Shown in pieces: positions 36,019 through 44,647 of a stretch of DNA of 64,000 nucleotides. The translations under genes were made by a program, and so were the position numbers. This stretch comes from Clostridiales bacterium (GTDB taxonomy: Bacteria; Bacillota; Clostridia; Oscillospirales; Oscillospiraceae): assembly GCA_004556755.1 (NCBI GenBank), contig SFFW01000008.1, positions 1 to 64,000 on the forward strand, given 5' to 3'. A model generated the notes under the pieces. It was not told where the DNA came from and ran no database searches. It saw only the letters and a program-made list of their open reading frames with translations. Position 1 is the stretch's first letter, and the number at the start of each line of letters is the position of its first letter.

Positions 36019-36048
36019 TTGACAGACGCCGCATATCGGTGCTACGCT
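36019..36048 (+). promoter_or_regulatory. Promoter of the 115-residue hypothetical gene
   Basis: TTGACA (36019-36024), 18 bases, TACGCT (36043-36048), 25 bases before the ATG. Confidence 0.6.
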
Positions 36049-36072
36049 CAAAGAAGTTGGGAGGCTTGCGCT

Positions 36073-36420
36073 ATGAGAATTATCAAGAAATGGATGGGTC
36101 GCCGCCCGGAGGGCGCCGGCGACGTGCTGCTCCTTGAGGTCAGCCAATCCGAAATGTTTCAGCAGATGTACCCTCTTTTGGGGCAGCTTGCGCTTCACGC
36201 AATGAGCGGTCACGACGTTGATTACCGTCTGTACTTCATTTGCGAAAACGGCCGCCGCATCTTGCCCGTGGACAAGCCCAGTGTGCTGAGCGGCGCCTTC
36301 AACGGCGGAATAAACCCGCTTTTAGACTGCGAGATCACGGAGGCTTCCGACATCGGTGAGCTTATCGACAACGCCGCCATGCTCCCGCCCGTCAAAGCGA
36401 GCGAATACCTCTTTTCCTGA
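36073..36420 (+). CDS. Hypothetical cytoplasmic protein (115 aa)
   Basis: No recognised family. Basic N-terminus (MRIIKKWMGRRPEG), then a mixed alpha/beta body: MFQQMYPLLGQLALHAMSGH, a predicted strand YRLYFICENGR, and a Pro/Asp-rich end (AAMLPPVKASEYLFS). No membrane helix or signal. It has GGGAGG eight bases before ATG, its own promoter, and a following terminator. It lies directly downstream of the att-like duplicate, so it may be element-derived cargo or an ordinary chromosomal gene. Confidence 0.7.
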   Translation: MRIIKKWMGRRPEGAGDVLLLEVSQSEMFQQMYPLLGQLALHAMSGHDVDYRLYFICENGRRILPVDKPSVLSGAFNGGINPLLDCEITEASDIGELIDNAAMLPPVKASEYLFS

Positions 36421-36430
36421 GCGAATATGA

Positions 36431-36467
36431 AAAACACCCGACGATGCCTGTGCATCGCCGGGTGTTT
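36431..36467. terminator. Bidirectional terminator
   Basis: AACACCCGACGATGC / GCATCGCCGGGTGTT, one mismatch in 15, between convergent genes. Confidence 0.82.
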
Positions 36468-36474
36468 GCTCAGA

Positions 36475-38148
36475 TCACGCAAAGTGACGGTAGATGAAGG
36501 TCAGGGTCTCGGCTCGTGTGCAGGTATTGTCGGGTCTGAATTCACCGTTGCCGTAGCCCACGGTTACGCCGTTTGAGTACGCCCACATTATCGCATCGAA
36601 GTACACGTCCTCCGAAACGTCGTCGAAGGGGTTTTCGACCTCTGCCGAGTCGCTGCCTGCGGCTCTCCACAGTAGAGTCACGAACTGCGCCCTCGAACAG
36701 CTATCGAATGGTCGGAAGGTCCCGTCGTCATACCCCGTCGTTATGCCGCTTTCCGTCGCCCAGAGTATCGCCTTGTAGTACGGCGTGAGCGAGCCTTCGT
36801 TTTTCACGTCCGTGAAGTCCTGTGCCGTCCCCTTGGGCTCGGGACAGCCGGAGGCACGCCACAGGAACGTCGCCACCTGCGCTCTTGTACAGGCTGCGTC
36901 CGGGTGGAAGCTGCCGTCCTTGTACCCCGTCGTTATGCCGCCGTCTATCGCCCAGACGATCGCTGCGGCGAACGGTGCGTGTCTGCCCGAGGTGTCAACG
37001 TCCGGGAAAGAACACTCATGGCCGCAAACGGTACAGACTGCGTTTTTATAGCTGTGGGCGCACTTTTTCCATACCGCCCAAAGCGTAACATCAAAGTTGT
37101 CGGTGTATTCGCTTCCGGCTGCGTACTTCGGCTTCTCGGCAGTCGGAGAGTCCGCCCAGCCAAGGAAAATATATTCGTCACGCCACGGGATCTGACTGCT
37201 CAGGTTTAACACAGCATCGTGCTGCTTTATCTGCATCTGCGGTGCGTTAATGCCGCCGTTTGCGTCATACCGCACTTCGTATCCGCTGCCGAAAACTATA
37301 AACGGCAGCTTCCATATCTTCAGATTGTATGCGTAGTCCACCGCCTCAATATACAGGTAATAGCGCCCCGTTGAGAGGGACGAATATTTGAGCGTGCCGG
37401 ACAGCGTCTGAAGTGACGCCGTCGTCGTACCCGGTGAGCAGTAGCCGTAGCCGTAGAAGTTGCCGTCCTCGTCACGCAGGTCGGCATACAGCCACATTAT
37501 TGCGTAGTCCGAGCGCACCGTTCCGGACACGCTGTGGCTCGTACCCTCCCATATATCGTTCGGGTATGACAGATTCTCAAGACTCATGTCGCAGCGTGCG
37601 TATGAGATCGTGCCGAACTGCGGCGTACCGTAGCCGAGGATGCTTCGGTCTCTGGGGCGCCGCTTGCGCTCGACCATATCGTTTGAGGTGTTGCCCTCTA
37701 TCGTGTAGACGTAATCGTCGTCCACGCTTTCGACGATGCCGACGTGCTCCGCACGTCCGTCATAACCGCTGCCCTCGTCGAAGTCGAAGAACACTATATC
37801 GCCGGGCAGGGGCGTATAGCTGCCGTTTTTCCATGCGTTGTGTTTCTTAAACCAGCTCACACCGCCGGAGTTGCAGGCGGCAAAGTTGGGGATCTCGCTT
37901 TCGGGAACGCCGGACATCCTTGCGCACCAACTCACGAACATGGCGCACCACGGCTGCCTGTTCATGCCGTACCATCTGCCGTATTTCGTGATATTCTCAT
38001 AATTCTCCCGATAGCCGACCTGAGAGGCGGCGACACGGAGGAAGTTTTCTCTGATGCTCGTATCGCCGTTTGCGGCAAATGCCGACAGCGGCAGAAGTCC
38101 GATAACGATAACGAGTGCAAGTGCAAGGCTGAGTAGGCGTTTTTTCAT
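36475..38148 (-). CDS. Secreted CHAP-domain peptidoglycan hydrolase with InlB-type repeat and three SLH domains
   Basis: A 557-residue surface enzyme. Signal peptide MKKRLLSLALALVIVIGLLPLSAFA; CHAP amidase/endopeptidase domain (about 35-170) with the nucleophile in QPWCAMFVSWC near 68 and His in AEHVGIVES near 135; an extracellular beta-rich stretch; an InlB-type segment (YEVRYDANGGINAPQ to VTLWAVWKK); a short CxxC cluster (CAHSYKNAVCTVCGHEC) that could bind metal; then three SLH units (ATAAIVWAIDGGITTGYKDGSF-type, ILWATESGITTGYDD, IMWAYSNGVTVGYGN). Wall-bound. Good promoter and GGGAG before ATG 38148. Confidence 0.9.
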   Translation of the reverse strand: MKKRLLSLALALVIVIGLLPLSAFAANGDTSIRENFLRVAASQVGYRENYENITKYGRWYGMNRQPWCAMFVSWCARMSGVPESEIPNFAACNSGGVSWFKKHNAWKNGSYTPLPGDIVFFDFDEGSGYDGRAEHVGIVESVDDDYVYTIEGNTSNDMVERKRRPRDRSILGYGTPQFGTISYARCDMSLENLSYPNDIWEGTSHSVSGTVRSDYAIMWLYADLRDEDGNFYGYGYCSPGTTTASLQTLSGTLKYSSLSTGRYYLYIEAVDYAYNLKIWKLPFIVFGSGYEVRYDANGGINAPQMQIKQHDAVLNLSSQIPWRDEYIFLGWADSPTAEKPKYAAGSEYTDNFDVTLWAVWKKCAHSYKNAVCTVCGHECSFPDVDTSGRHAPFAAAIVWAIDGGITTGYKDGSFHPDAACTRAQVATFLWRASGCPEPKGTAQDFTDVKNEGSLTPYYKAILWATESGITTGYDDGTFRPFDSCSRAQFVTLLWRAAGSDSAEVENPFDDVSEDVYFDAIMWAYSNGVTVGYGNGEFRPDNTCTRAETLTFIYRHFA

Positions 38149-38195
38149 ACTGTGTCTCCCAAATGTTCCGGCAGGCGCCGGAGAATATCGGAAAA

Positions 38196-38224
38196 AGTAT
38201 ATCACATTTTCCGACACTCTTCAA
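38196..38224 (-). promoter_or_regulatory. Promoter of the CHAP-SLH gene
   Basis: Minus strand TTGAAG (38219-38224), 17 bases, TATACT (38196-38201). Confidence 0.7.
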
Positions 38225-38273
38225 CGCTTCGGCGAAGCCTTGCGGCAAAAATTTCTCGCCGGGCATTATGTCC

Positions 38274-38302
38274 TTGCCAATCGGTCATTTTGCTGATAAA
38301 AT
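38274..38302 (+). promoter_or_regulatory. Promoter of the sugar symporter/PIG-L operon
   Basis: TTGCCA (38274-38279), 17 bases, TAAAAT (38297-38302). Confidence 0.65.
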
Positions 38303-38384
38303 GTATGGTATCATGCTGCCGGGTCCGGATCGGAAGGCTTTAAAAGGCTTGCGGACACGGCAAAAAATTTCAGAGGTGCTTTTC

Positions 38385-39890
38385 ATGGACGATATGAAAA
38401 CCAGAAAGAGAAACCTCATCATGTTCCCGCTCGGCACGGTGGGCAGGGACATGATGTACAATCTCTTCATCAACTTTCTTATGGTGTACATCCTGTTCAC
38501 CCGCTCGCTTACCGTGGCACAGCTCTCCGCAATTACCGCTATCATGATTGCCGCAAGGGTCTTCGATGCGGTAAACGACCCCATCATGGGCAACATCATC
38601 GAGCGCACCCGCACGAGATGGGGCAAGTTCAAGCCCTGGCTCGTCATCGGCATACTTTCCACGAGCGTCGTCATATACCTTACCTTCAACACCGACCTTC
38701 AGGGCTGGAGCTTCGTGTGGTTCTTCGGCGTGATGTACTTCATGTACTCCATCACCTATACCATGCACGATATCTCCTACTGGGGCATGGTGCCCGCCCT
38801 CTCCAGCGACGCAAACGCCCGCAATCAGTTCACCTCCAGAGCGACGCTCTGCGCCGGCATCGGCGGTACCCTCGCCACGATGCTCATTCCCATGTTCACC
38901 ACCGGCGACATGGCGATCGGCGGCTCGGCAAAGACCGCCTACGGCGTCATCGCGCTCATCATCGCAGTGCTGGCTCCGCTGTTTCTGTGCTTCACCGTGT
39001 TCGGCGTCAAAGAGCGCCGTGACTACAAGGAAGCGCCCCCGATAAGCTTCAAGAAGATATGGACCACCATCACCGGCAACGACCAGCTTCTTTGGGTGTC
39101 CCTCGCCTTCCTCATTCAGCAGGTCGGCAACGGCATCGTCGTTGGCGGCATCGGCTCGATCTACGTCTACTTCGACTTTGGCTACGAGGGCGGACTTTAC
39201 ACGCTGTTCACCACCGTCGGCATGGCGGCGACCGCATTCCTCATGGTGTTCTACCCCGCCATCTCCCGTCGTCTCGACCGCAAGCCGCTCATGCGCATAC
39301 TTCTTATGATATCCCTCGTGGGCTACGTCGTGACCATCGTCTCCGGTCTGCTGCTGCCCTCCTCGACTCTCAAGTTCGTTCTCATCGTGCTGGGCTTCAT
39401 GCTTTCCAACTTCGGTCAGTACGGCTTCTACCTCGTCATGATGATCTCCATCCTCAACACCGTCGAATACAACGAGTACAAGACGGGCGACCGTGACGAG
39501 GCGATAATCTCCTCGCTGCGTCCCTTCCTCACGAAGCTCGGCGGCGCCATCATCGTTCTCATAACGAACCTCAGCTACATCATCTTCAAGGTCACCGACT
39601 TCTCAAACGGCATATCCGACATAGAAAACGCCGCATCCAAGGCGACCGAGGCCGCCCACGGCAACGCAGCCGAGATCGCCGAGATAGCAGCGCAGAAGTC
39701 GGCGGACATTGCCGAGATACTCAAGGGCGTCAGCGCATCGCAGACCTCCGGTCTGCTCCTGTGCATGACCCTTCTGCCCTGCGTGCTGATGCTCATATCC
39801 TACTTCATCTACAAGAGGCACTATAAGCTCGACGAGGCGGAGTACGACCGTATCTGCAAGGTCATAGAGGAGCGCAAGGCAAAGGCATGA
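38385..39890 (+). CDS. GPH-family (MelB-like) glycoside:cation symporter
   Basis: A 501-residue MFS-type transporter with about twelve hydrophobic segments. GPH hallmarks: MYNLFINFLMVYILFT start, DAVNDPIMGNIIERTRTRWGKFKPWL (the cation-site Asp residues and loop) and YTMHDISYWGMVPALSSD. An Ala/Glu-rich cytoplasmic insertion (NAASKATEAAHGNAAEIAE, about 417-455) before the last helix is unusual and looks like a coiled coil. Substrate is probably a di- or oligosaccharide or a glycoside. ATG has AGAGGTG at six bases. The stop overlaps the next ATG (ATGA). Confidence 0.85.
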   Translation: MDDMKTRKRNLIMFPLGTVGRDMMYNLFINFLMVYILFTRSLTVAQLSAITAIMIAARVFDAVNDPIMGNIIERTRTRWGKFKPWLVIGILSTSVVIYLTFNTDLQGWSFVWFFGVMYFMYSITYTMHDISYWGMVPALSSDANARNQFTSRATLCAGIGGTLATMLIPMFTTGDMAIGGSAKTAYGVIALIIAVLAPLFLCFTVFGVKERRDYKEAPPISFKKIWTTITGNDQLLWVSLAFLIQQVGNGIVVGGIGSIYVYFDFGYEGGLYTLFTTVGMAATAFLMVFYPAISRRLDRKPLMRILLMISLVGYVVTIVSGLLLPSSTLKFVLIVLGFMLSNFGQYGFYLVMMISILNTVEYNEYKTGDRDEAIISSLRPFLTKLGGAIIVLITNLSYIIFKVTDFSNGISDIENAASKATEAAHGNAAEIAEIAAQKSADIAEILKGVSASQTSGLLLCMTLLPCVLMLISYFIYKRHYKLDEAEYDRICKVIEERKAKA

Positions 39891-40648
39891 GTCTGACGAG
39901 TTTTGCTCTGCGTTTTGCCTCTCCGCCGCCGGAGATCGAAAAGTGCGAGCGCTTCCTGTTTATCGGTCCGCACCCCGACGACATCGAGATCGGTGCGGGT
40001 GCAACGGCGGCAAAGCTTGCAGCCATGGGAAAAGCGGTCTGCTTTCTTGTCTGCACCGACGGCAGGTACGGCTCCGAGACCGTGCCGCCGGAGGAGCTTA
40101 TACCCCTTCGCCGTGCCGAGGCGCAGAAGTCGGCAGAGCTTCTCGGCGTACATGACCTTCGCTTTCTCGACCTATGCGACGGTGGCTTTTACTCCGAGGA
40201 GGAGCTTTGCCGTGGCATCGCCGAGGTCATCGGCAACTTTGCGCCCGACCTCGTTTTTGCGCCCGACCCCTGTGTCGCAAGCGAGTGCCACACCGACCAC
40301 CTGCGTGTGGGCAGGGCAGCGTCAAGGGCCGCCTACTTTGCGCCATACTCCGGCGTTGCGGCGCACATGGGAGCCGTGCCCGCACCGGTCAAGGGCATCG
40401 CATATTACATGACGGCAAGACCTAACCGCTATGTAAAAACCGACGAGGCTCTGTTTAAAAAGCAGCTTTCCTCGGTCCTCGACTGCCATTTAAGCCAGTT
40501 TGATGAGGCTGCCGGCAAGGCGCTGGCGCTTTATCTGCGGCTGCGCTCCGTCGATTTCGGGCTGCGCCGCTTTACGCTTCACGCCGAGGGCTTCCGCTGC
40601 ATAAGCGCACTCGGAATGCACTGTATGCCCGAGTCGGACTTCATCTGA
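39887..40648 (+). CDS. PIG-L family N-acetyl-sugar deacetylase
   Basis: A 253-residue zinc deacetylase (LmbE-like). PHPDDIEIG near 28 (zinc His, Asp and catalytic Asp) and SECHTDHLRVG near 131 (zinc His and His) are both intact, together with DGRYGSET. Relatives remove acetyl groups from GlcNAc-containing compounds. The four-base overlap with the sugar symporter gene suggests uptake followed by deacetylation of an N-acetylated sugar, perhaps a chitobiose-like compound; this is inference from context. Confidence 0.87.
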   Translation: MSLTSFALRFASPPPEIEKCERFLFIGPHPDDIEIGAGATAAKLAAMGKAVCFLVCTDGRYGSETVPPEELIPLRRAEAQKSAELLGVHDLRFLDLCDGGFYSEEELCRGIAEVIGNFAPDLVFAPDPCVASECHTDHLRVGRAASRAAYFAPYSGVAAHMGAVPAPVKGIAYYMTARPNRYVKTDEALFKKQLSSVLDCHLSQFDEAAGKALALYLRLRSVDFGLRRFTLHAEGFRCISALGMHCMPESDFI

Positions 40649-40653
40649 ATATG

Positions 40654-40687
40654 AAAAAACGGAGAACTGCTCGTTCTCCGTTTTTTA
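40654..40687. terminator. Bidirectional terminator
   Basis: AAAAAACGGAGAAC / GTTCTCCGTTTTTT, perfect 14-bp stem. Its right side overlaps the stop codon of the rhodanese gene. Confidence 0.88.
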
Positions 40688-40996
40688 TTCCATTCCGTAT
40701 GGCCAGCCGATGAGACTCCCGACGTCGTACAGCTTCGTGTAGCCGAGCTTTGACAGCTTCTCGGACGCCTCCGCACTCCGTCTGCCCGAACGGCAGTAGA
40801 GTATTATCGGTCGGTTTTTGTCCGGCAGCAGCATCGCCGCCGACGACTCGTCAATATCGTCCACAGGGAAAAGCAGAGCGTTCTCCGCATGGCCCGTTAT
40901 ATACTCCTCTTCCTCACGCACGTCCACCATAAGGCAGCTTTTATCGCTGTCGAGAAGCTCCTTTGCACGTTCAAAATCAATTTTCTCGGCGCTCAT
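40685..40996 (-). CDS. Rhodanese-like domain protein
   Basis: A single rhodanese domain, 103 residues, cytoplasmic. MVDVREEEEYITGHAENALLFP start block and the active-site loop ILYCRSGRRSAEA with the catalytic Cys, followed by LGYTKLYDVGSLIGWP. Sulfur transfer or redox role. Start ATG 40996 follows AGGAGG by nine bases; that site lies inside the upstream VTT gene, with 20 bases overlap. Confidence 0.88.
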   Translation of the reverse strand: MSAEKIDFERAKELLDSDKSCLMVDVREEEEYITGHAENALLFPVDDIDESSAAMLLPDKNRPIILYCRSGRRSAEASEKLSKLGYTKLYDVGSLIGWPYGME

Positions 40997-41705
40997 TTTC
41001 ATTTTCCTCCTGCACCTTTTCGCTGCGGCGGCGGCATATCGTCTTGTATATGAGAAGTCCCGCTCCCGACAGGGCAAGCGTCACGCCGAACACCAGCACG
41101 GCAAAGCCGTAGTTTTGCTGATTCATCGCATTGCCGCCGAGTGTTGAGGTGATGACGGAGGGTATCCTGCCGACGGAGCAGATTATAAGCCAAGTCCGCC
41201 ACTTCATGTCGACAAGCCCGGCAAAGTAGCACAAAAGGTCCTTCGGCGTGCCGGGAAGCATGAATATGAGAAAGAAGATGACGTCCCGCTTTTCGGTCTC
41301 CTTCAGGAATTTAAGCTCCCGGATCTTCTCCTTTGAGAAGAATATCTCGACGACCTTCATACCGAAGTAGCGCACAAAGGCAAAGACCGCAACGCTGCCC
41401 AGCACCTCGCCGGCGATGCACAGCAGAAGTCCGGGTATGCTGCCGAAGGCGTAGCCTGCGACAAGCTCAAAGGGTTCGCCGGGGATGAATGCAAAGAAGG
41501 TCTGCAAAAACACCATGCCGACAAAGCCCAGCATACCCCAAACGCCGTACTCCCGCACCCATGCACGGAACTGCTCCGGCTCCGATGCGAACTCGATGAT
41601 GGGCTTTCCCGCAAAAACGATGAAAAGCACGCTAACCGCAGCGAAAACGACGATTGCGACGACGCCGAATATCTTTCTCTGTTTTTCGCTCATATCATGG
41701 GTCAT
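40977..41705 (-). CDS. VTT-domain (TVP38/TMEM64, DedA-like) membrane protein
   Basis: A 242-residue membrane protein with the VTT core: FIPGEPFELVAGYAFGSIPGLLL near 75-97 and PGTPKDLLCYFAGLVDMKWRTWL near 155-177, the re-entrant loop motif. DedA/VTT proteins are lipid scramblases or undecaprenyl-phosphate/phospholipid translocases in characterised cases. Its location in an operon with psd and a flippase-like gene supports a phospholipid role. Starts one base before the psd stop (TAAATG), with AGGAG about ten bases upstream. Confidence 0.85.
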   Translation of the reverse strand: MTHDMSEKQRKIFGVVAIVVFAAVSVLFIVFAGKPIIEFASEPEQFRAWVREYGVWGMLGFVGMVFLQTFFAFIPGEPFELVAGYAFGSIPGLLLCIAGEVLGSVAVFAFVRYFGMKVVEIFFSKEKIRELKFLKETEKRDVIFFLIFMLPGTPKDLLCYFAGLVDMKWRTWLIICSVGRIPSVITSTLGGNAMNQQNYGFAVLVFGVTLALSGAGLLIYKTICRRRSEKVQEENENERREN

Positions 41706-42539
41706 TTATGCTTTTTCTCCTATCGCCTGACCGTATTTCACGTCGGTCTCGGTACCCTGCGAGGTGGCGACAAAGTATCTTTCAGGCAGCTTAACGCTGT
41801 CCTTTTTCATCAGCAGCACGATGGTCGAGCCTCCGAACTGGAACATTCCCTTTTCGGTACCCTTGTAGATGCGCCCCGCCTCACGGTGGTTTATGATCTT
41901 TCCGACAAGGCAGGCGCCGACCTCGATCTGCACGACGGTGCCGAAGTTTTCCGTCTGCATAATGGTGTACTCCCTCGTGTTCTGAGTGAACACGGGGTGG
42001 TTGTTGACGACTATGGGCTGCACGGGGTTGTAGCGTCCCTTTATTCGGAAGTTTACGCTCTTGGTGCCGTTGTCGATGTAGCAGTAGCGGTGGTAATTTT
42101 CAACGCCGAGACGGAATACAAGGCAGTAGCCATCCAAATACTCGTCCGCAATGAAGCTGCTGTTTACAAGATCGCTGACCCTGTAATAGCTGTCTTTAAT
42201 GTTAAACACCGAGTCACTGCCTATCCTGTACACCGAAAGGTGCCCGTCACAGGGGGAGATGAGCTTTTCGGGGCGCATATCGACGGGGCGTGCCTCCGGC
42301 TTTATCTGCCTTGTGAAAAAGTCGTTGAAGCAGCCATATTTTTCGTGGCAGTACTCGCTGAGGTCAAGCTCGTTTTTACGCACGAAGCGGCGGATATGCA
42401 GCTTCGACATCGGCGTATCCATATATTTTCCGGCGACCGCCGTCACTATGGGCGTGGTTATCACACGCCTCGGAGGTGCGCCGAGCTTTTTCGTATAGAA
42501 ATATGAGAGTGACCGTGTCATGGTCTTGTTTTCGGGCAT
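41706..42539 (-). CDS. psd: Phosphatidylserine decarboxylase proenzyme
   Basis: Makes phosphatidylethanolamine from phosphatidylserine. 277 residues; self-cleavage motif GGST (FGGSTIVLL near 237) gives the pyruvoyl group, and the catalytic Asp/His region is seen in ISPCDGHLS and NYHRYCYID. Membrane-associated. Together with pssA (46423-47055) it completes PE synthesis. Tightly packed with the flippase-like gene upstream and VTT gene downstream. Confidence 0.93.
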   Translation of the reverse strand: MPENKTMTRSLSYFYTKKLGAPPRRVITTPIVTAVAGKYMDTPMSKLHIRRFVRKNELDLSEYCHEKYGCFNDFFTRQIKPEARPVDMRPEKLISPCDGHLSVYRIGSDSVFNIKDSYYRVSDLVNSSFIADEYLDGYCLVFRLGVENYHRYCYIDNGTKSVNFRIKGRYNPVQPIVVNNHPVFTQNTREYTIMQTENFGTVVQIEVGACLVGKIINHREAGRIYKGTEKGMFQFGGSTIVLLMKKDSVKLPERYFVATSQGTETDVKYGQAIGEKA

Positions 42540-42542
42540 GGC

Positions 42543-43595
42543 TCAATCCTGACTTTCTCCGGCGTCTTTGCCGGTCCTTATTTTTCTGACCGCTATCTCG
42601 ACAAGGAACACTATCCCGCAGAAGATAAAGCTTGCGTAGAAGGACAGTCCCCTGCTTATAAGCTCCACGCTCACGGGGTCGGAGACAATGGTCTCAAAGC
42701 CCGTGAGGAAAATGTAATCCACGACGCCGACTGCGCCCGGCAGCGGAACGGCGTTCGAGCCGAGCACCGCAAAGGTCTGTGCGGAGAAGGCGGCGTCAAG
42801 CATTTCAAGGCTCCCGCCGCTGCCTAAAAAGATGCACAGTGCAACGCTTATGACGCTCATACGCTGGGCGACGTTGAGCAGAAACACCTTGAGCATGAAG
42901 CCGTACTCGTGACGGATAAGCTCCCCGCATTTGTTGTACTGCTCGACCGAAGCGTCAAGCTTCACAAGGTGTGCCTCATAATCCTTCAAAATGCGGAGCT
43001 TGCACAGCAGTCTGAGGATAAATGCCGCAAGCGAGTGTACAAGCGGTTTTTTGAAAATGCACATTGCAAACAGCACGATAAACGCCACCTGCACCACTCC
43101 GCCGATGCCGATGAAAAGCTGCGCCGGAAAGTCAAAGCCGAGGAACATATCGAAGTTGAGCAGAAACGCAATGAGGCTCAGAACGAGTATCGCCAGCGTG
43201 TACATCGCAAGGTTCAAAACGAGAGCAATGGCGGCGACGGCTCCGGGTATGCCGTCCTTCATCATAAGCACCATGGCGGCAGGCTGTCCTCCGGCTGCGG
43301 ACGGCGTTATGTCGGAAAAATATATGTCCGTTGCTGCATAGACCGTCGCCCTACTGCGCTTGAAGTCACAGCCGAGGCGGTGACATATGCAGCGCAGCGC
43401 AGCACCCTCAAAGTAGATGAAACCGAAGGCGCAGGCTGCAGCAAGCACGAACCAGACGGGCGAGATCGTTTCGAGGCAATCCAAGAATTTATCAAGCGAA
43501 AAGCCGTCGTTCGAGGACACGATTATATAAATTGTGAGCGCACTGAGCGCAAGAAGAACAATCAGCCAAAACACGGCTTTTGAACGTTTTTTCAT
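42543..43595 (-). CDS. Flippase-like/lysylphosphatidylglycerol synthase transmembrane domain protein
   Basis: A 350-residue protein with about eight membrane helices. It matches the TM (flippase) half of MprF (LPG_synthase_TM/UPF0104 family) and lacks the cytoplasmic aminoacyl-transfer domain. Motifs such as DITPSAAGGQPAAMVLM near 95-111 and GSNAVPLPGAVGVVDYIFL near 280 are the family hallmarks. Likely moves a phospholipid or polyprenol derivative across the membrane. First gene of the four-gene lipid operon. Confidence 0.85.
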   Translation of the reverse strand: MKKRSKAVFWLIVLLALSALTIYIIVSSNDGFSLDKFLDCLETISPVWFVLAAACAFGFIYFEGAALRCICHRLGCDFKRSRATVYAATDIYFSDITPSAAGGQPAAMVLMMKDGIPGAVAAIALVLNLAMYTLAILVLSLIAFLLNFDMFLGFDFPAQLFIGIGGVVQVAFIVLFAMCIFKKPLVHSLAAFILRLLCKLRILKDYEAHLVKLDASVEQYNKCGELIRHEYGFMLKVFLLNVAQRMSVISVALCIFLGSGGSLEMLDAAFSAQTFAVLGSNAVPLPGAVGVVDYIFLTGFETIVSDPVSVELISRGLSFYASFIFCGIVFLVEIAVRKIRTGKDAGESQD

Positions 43596-43657
43596 AGAAA
43601 GCCCTTGAAGAAAGCTAAAATTTGCGCTTTATCTCATGCGCAGGTCCGCAATAGAGT

Positions 43658-43686
43658 ATTATACCACAGTTTATACTGCTTGTCAG
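43658..43686 (-). promoter_or_regulatory. Promoter of the flippase-psd-VTT-rhodanese operon
   Basis: CTGACA (43681-43686 reversed), 17 bases ending TGG, TATAAT (43658-43663). The rest of the 43596-43906 gap contains only this promoter and the divergent one for the next gene. Confidence 0.75.
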
Positions 43687-43821
43687 CACTTTTTTAGAAC
43701 ACGAGCTGCACCGGCAGCATATAGCAGGCGGTTGCGTTTTATGTTGCCGTTTATTCTCTTTCCATCCTGTTTTTCGAGCGAAAAAATTATACACGTCCCA
43801 ATGCATTAACGCAAGTCGGCA

Positions 43822-43850
43822 TTTACAAAATATACGCTTTGTGTTATACT
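43822..43850 (+). promoter_or_regulatory. Promoter of the 198-residue anchored protein
   Basis: TTTACA (43822-43827), 17 bases, TATACT (43845-43850). Confidence 0.7.
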
Positions 43851-43906
43851 TAACAAAAATACGCTGTACGCCTTAACGGGCGTCGGCGCTAATTGGAGGA
43901 ACCGAT

Positions 43907-44503
43907 ATGAAAGCATGGCAAATAGCACTTCCGATAGGTCTCGCTGCGGCGGCTGCGGCTGCGGTTGCGATCATTTCCGGCAAGAAGAACGCCGAAAAGC
44001 CCTCCGCTCCCGCAAAGGGCGGCGCTAAAAAGGCGGAGATCAAAAATGCAAAGACCGGCGTTTACAGCTTCGTTTCCGGCTTCAGCGATGCATCCACCGT
44101 TGACGTCAGCGTGAAGTACGACGGTGAAAAGCAGAGCTTTGACGTTATAGGCGAGGAATTTCTGACCTACTCCAGCGACTCTCACGTTGCCGCCATCTAC
44201 GGCGACGAGGTCGATATGCAGCTTGAATACGCAGGCTACTACAGCGGTGAGGGCTTTGCGGAGCTGAGCGAGGGCATAAAGAACAAGTTCAACGCCTTCG
44301 GCACCGTGACCTATGCCGGCATCGACTGCATCCACTACCTCGACGGCAACGAGATGCGCATATGCCTCCCCATTCCGGGCGACGCTTACAGCTACATTCT
44401 CGTGACCGTATTGAAGCACGGCGACTGCAAGACCCCCGTTGCGGAGCTTTACACCCACCCCGAAGTCGGAGCCATCCTCGACTCCATCGAGTTCGGCAAA
44501 TAA
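43907..44503 (+). CDS. Membrane-anchored hypothetical protein (198 aa)
   Basis: N-terminal Ala-rich helix (MKAWQIALPIGLAAAAAAAVAII) probably anchors it, followed by a basic linker (SGKKNAEKPSAPAKGGAKKAE) and a beta-rich extracellular domain of about 150 residues with regular strands (VDVSVKYDGEKQSFDV, DAYSYILVTVLKHG). No lipobox and no recognised family. AT-rich promoter and GGAGG before ATG. Single-gene unit. Confidence 0.72.
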   Translation: MKAWQIALPIGLAAAAAAAVAIISGKKNAEKPSAPAKGGAKKAEIKNAKTGVYSFVSGFSDASTVDVSVKYDGEKQSFDVIGEEFLTYSSDSHVAAIYGDEVDMQLEYAGYYSGEGFAELSEGIKNKFNAFGTVTYAGIDCIHYLDGNEMRICLPIPGDAYSYILVTVLKHGDCKTPVAELYTHPEVGAILDSIEFGK

Positions 44504-44514
44504 AATTATCATCT

Positions 44515-44544
44515 ACTGCGGCAAGGTTCTTGCCGCAGTTTTTT
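44515..44544 (+). terminator. Terminator of the anchored hypothetical gene
   Basis: ACTGCGGCAAG / CTTGCCGCAGT, perfect 11-bp stem, loop GTT, then TTTTT. Confidence 0.88.
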
Positions 44545-44569
44545 GCTGTCCTTCGTCGGCGTCAATTTG

Positions 44570-44598
44570 TTGACAAGACCATGCAGATGGTATACAAT
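44570..44598 (+). promoter_or_regulatory. Promoter of the aconitase X operon
   Basis: TTGACA (44570-44575), 17 bases, TACAAT (44593-44598). Confidence 0.75.
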
Positions 44599-44647
44599 GT
44601 GATCGTTAAACCCGTAACGATTTAAGAAAGGGAAGTGATCCGCTTTG

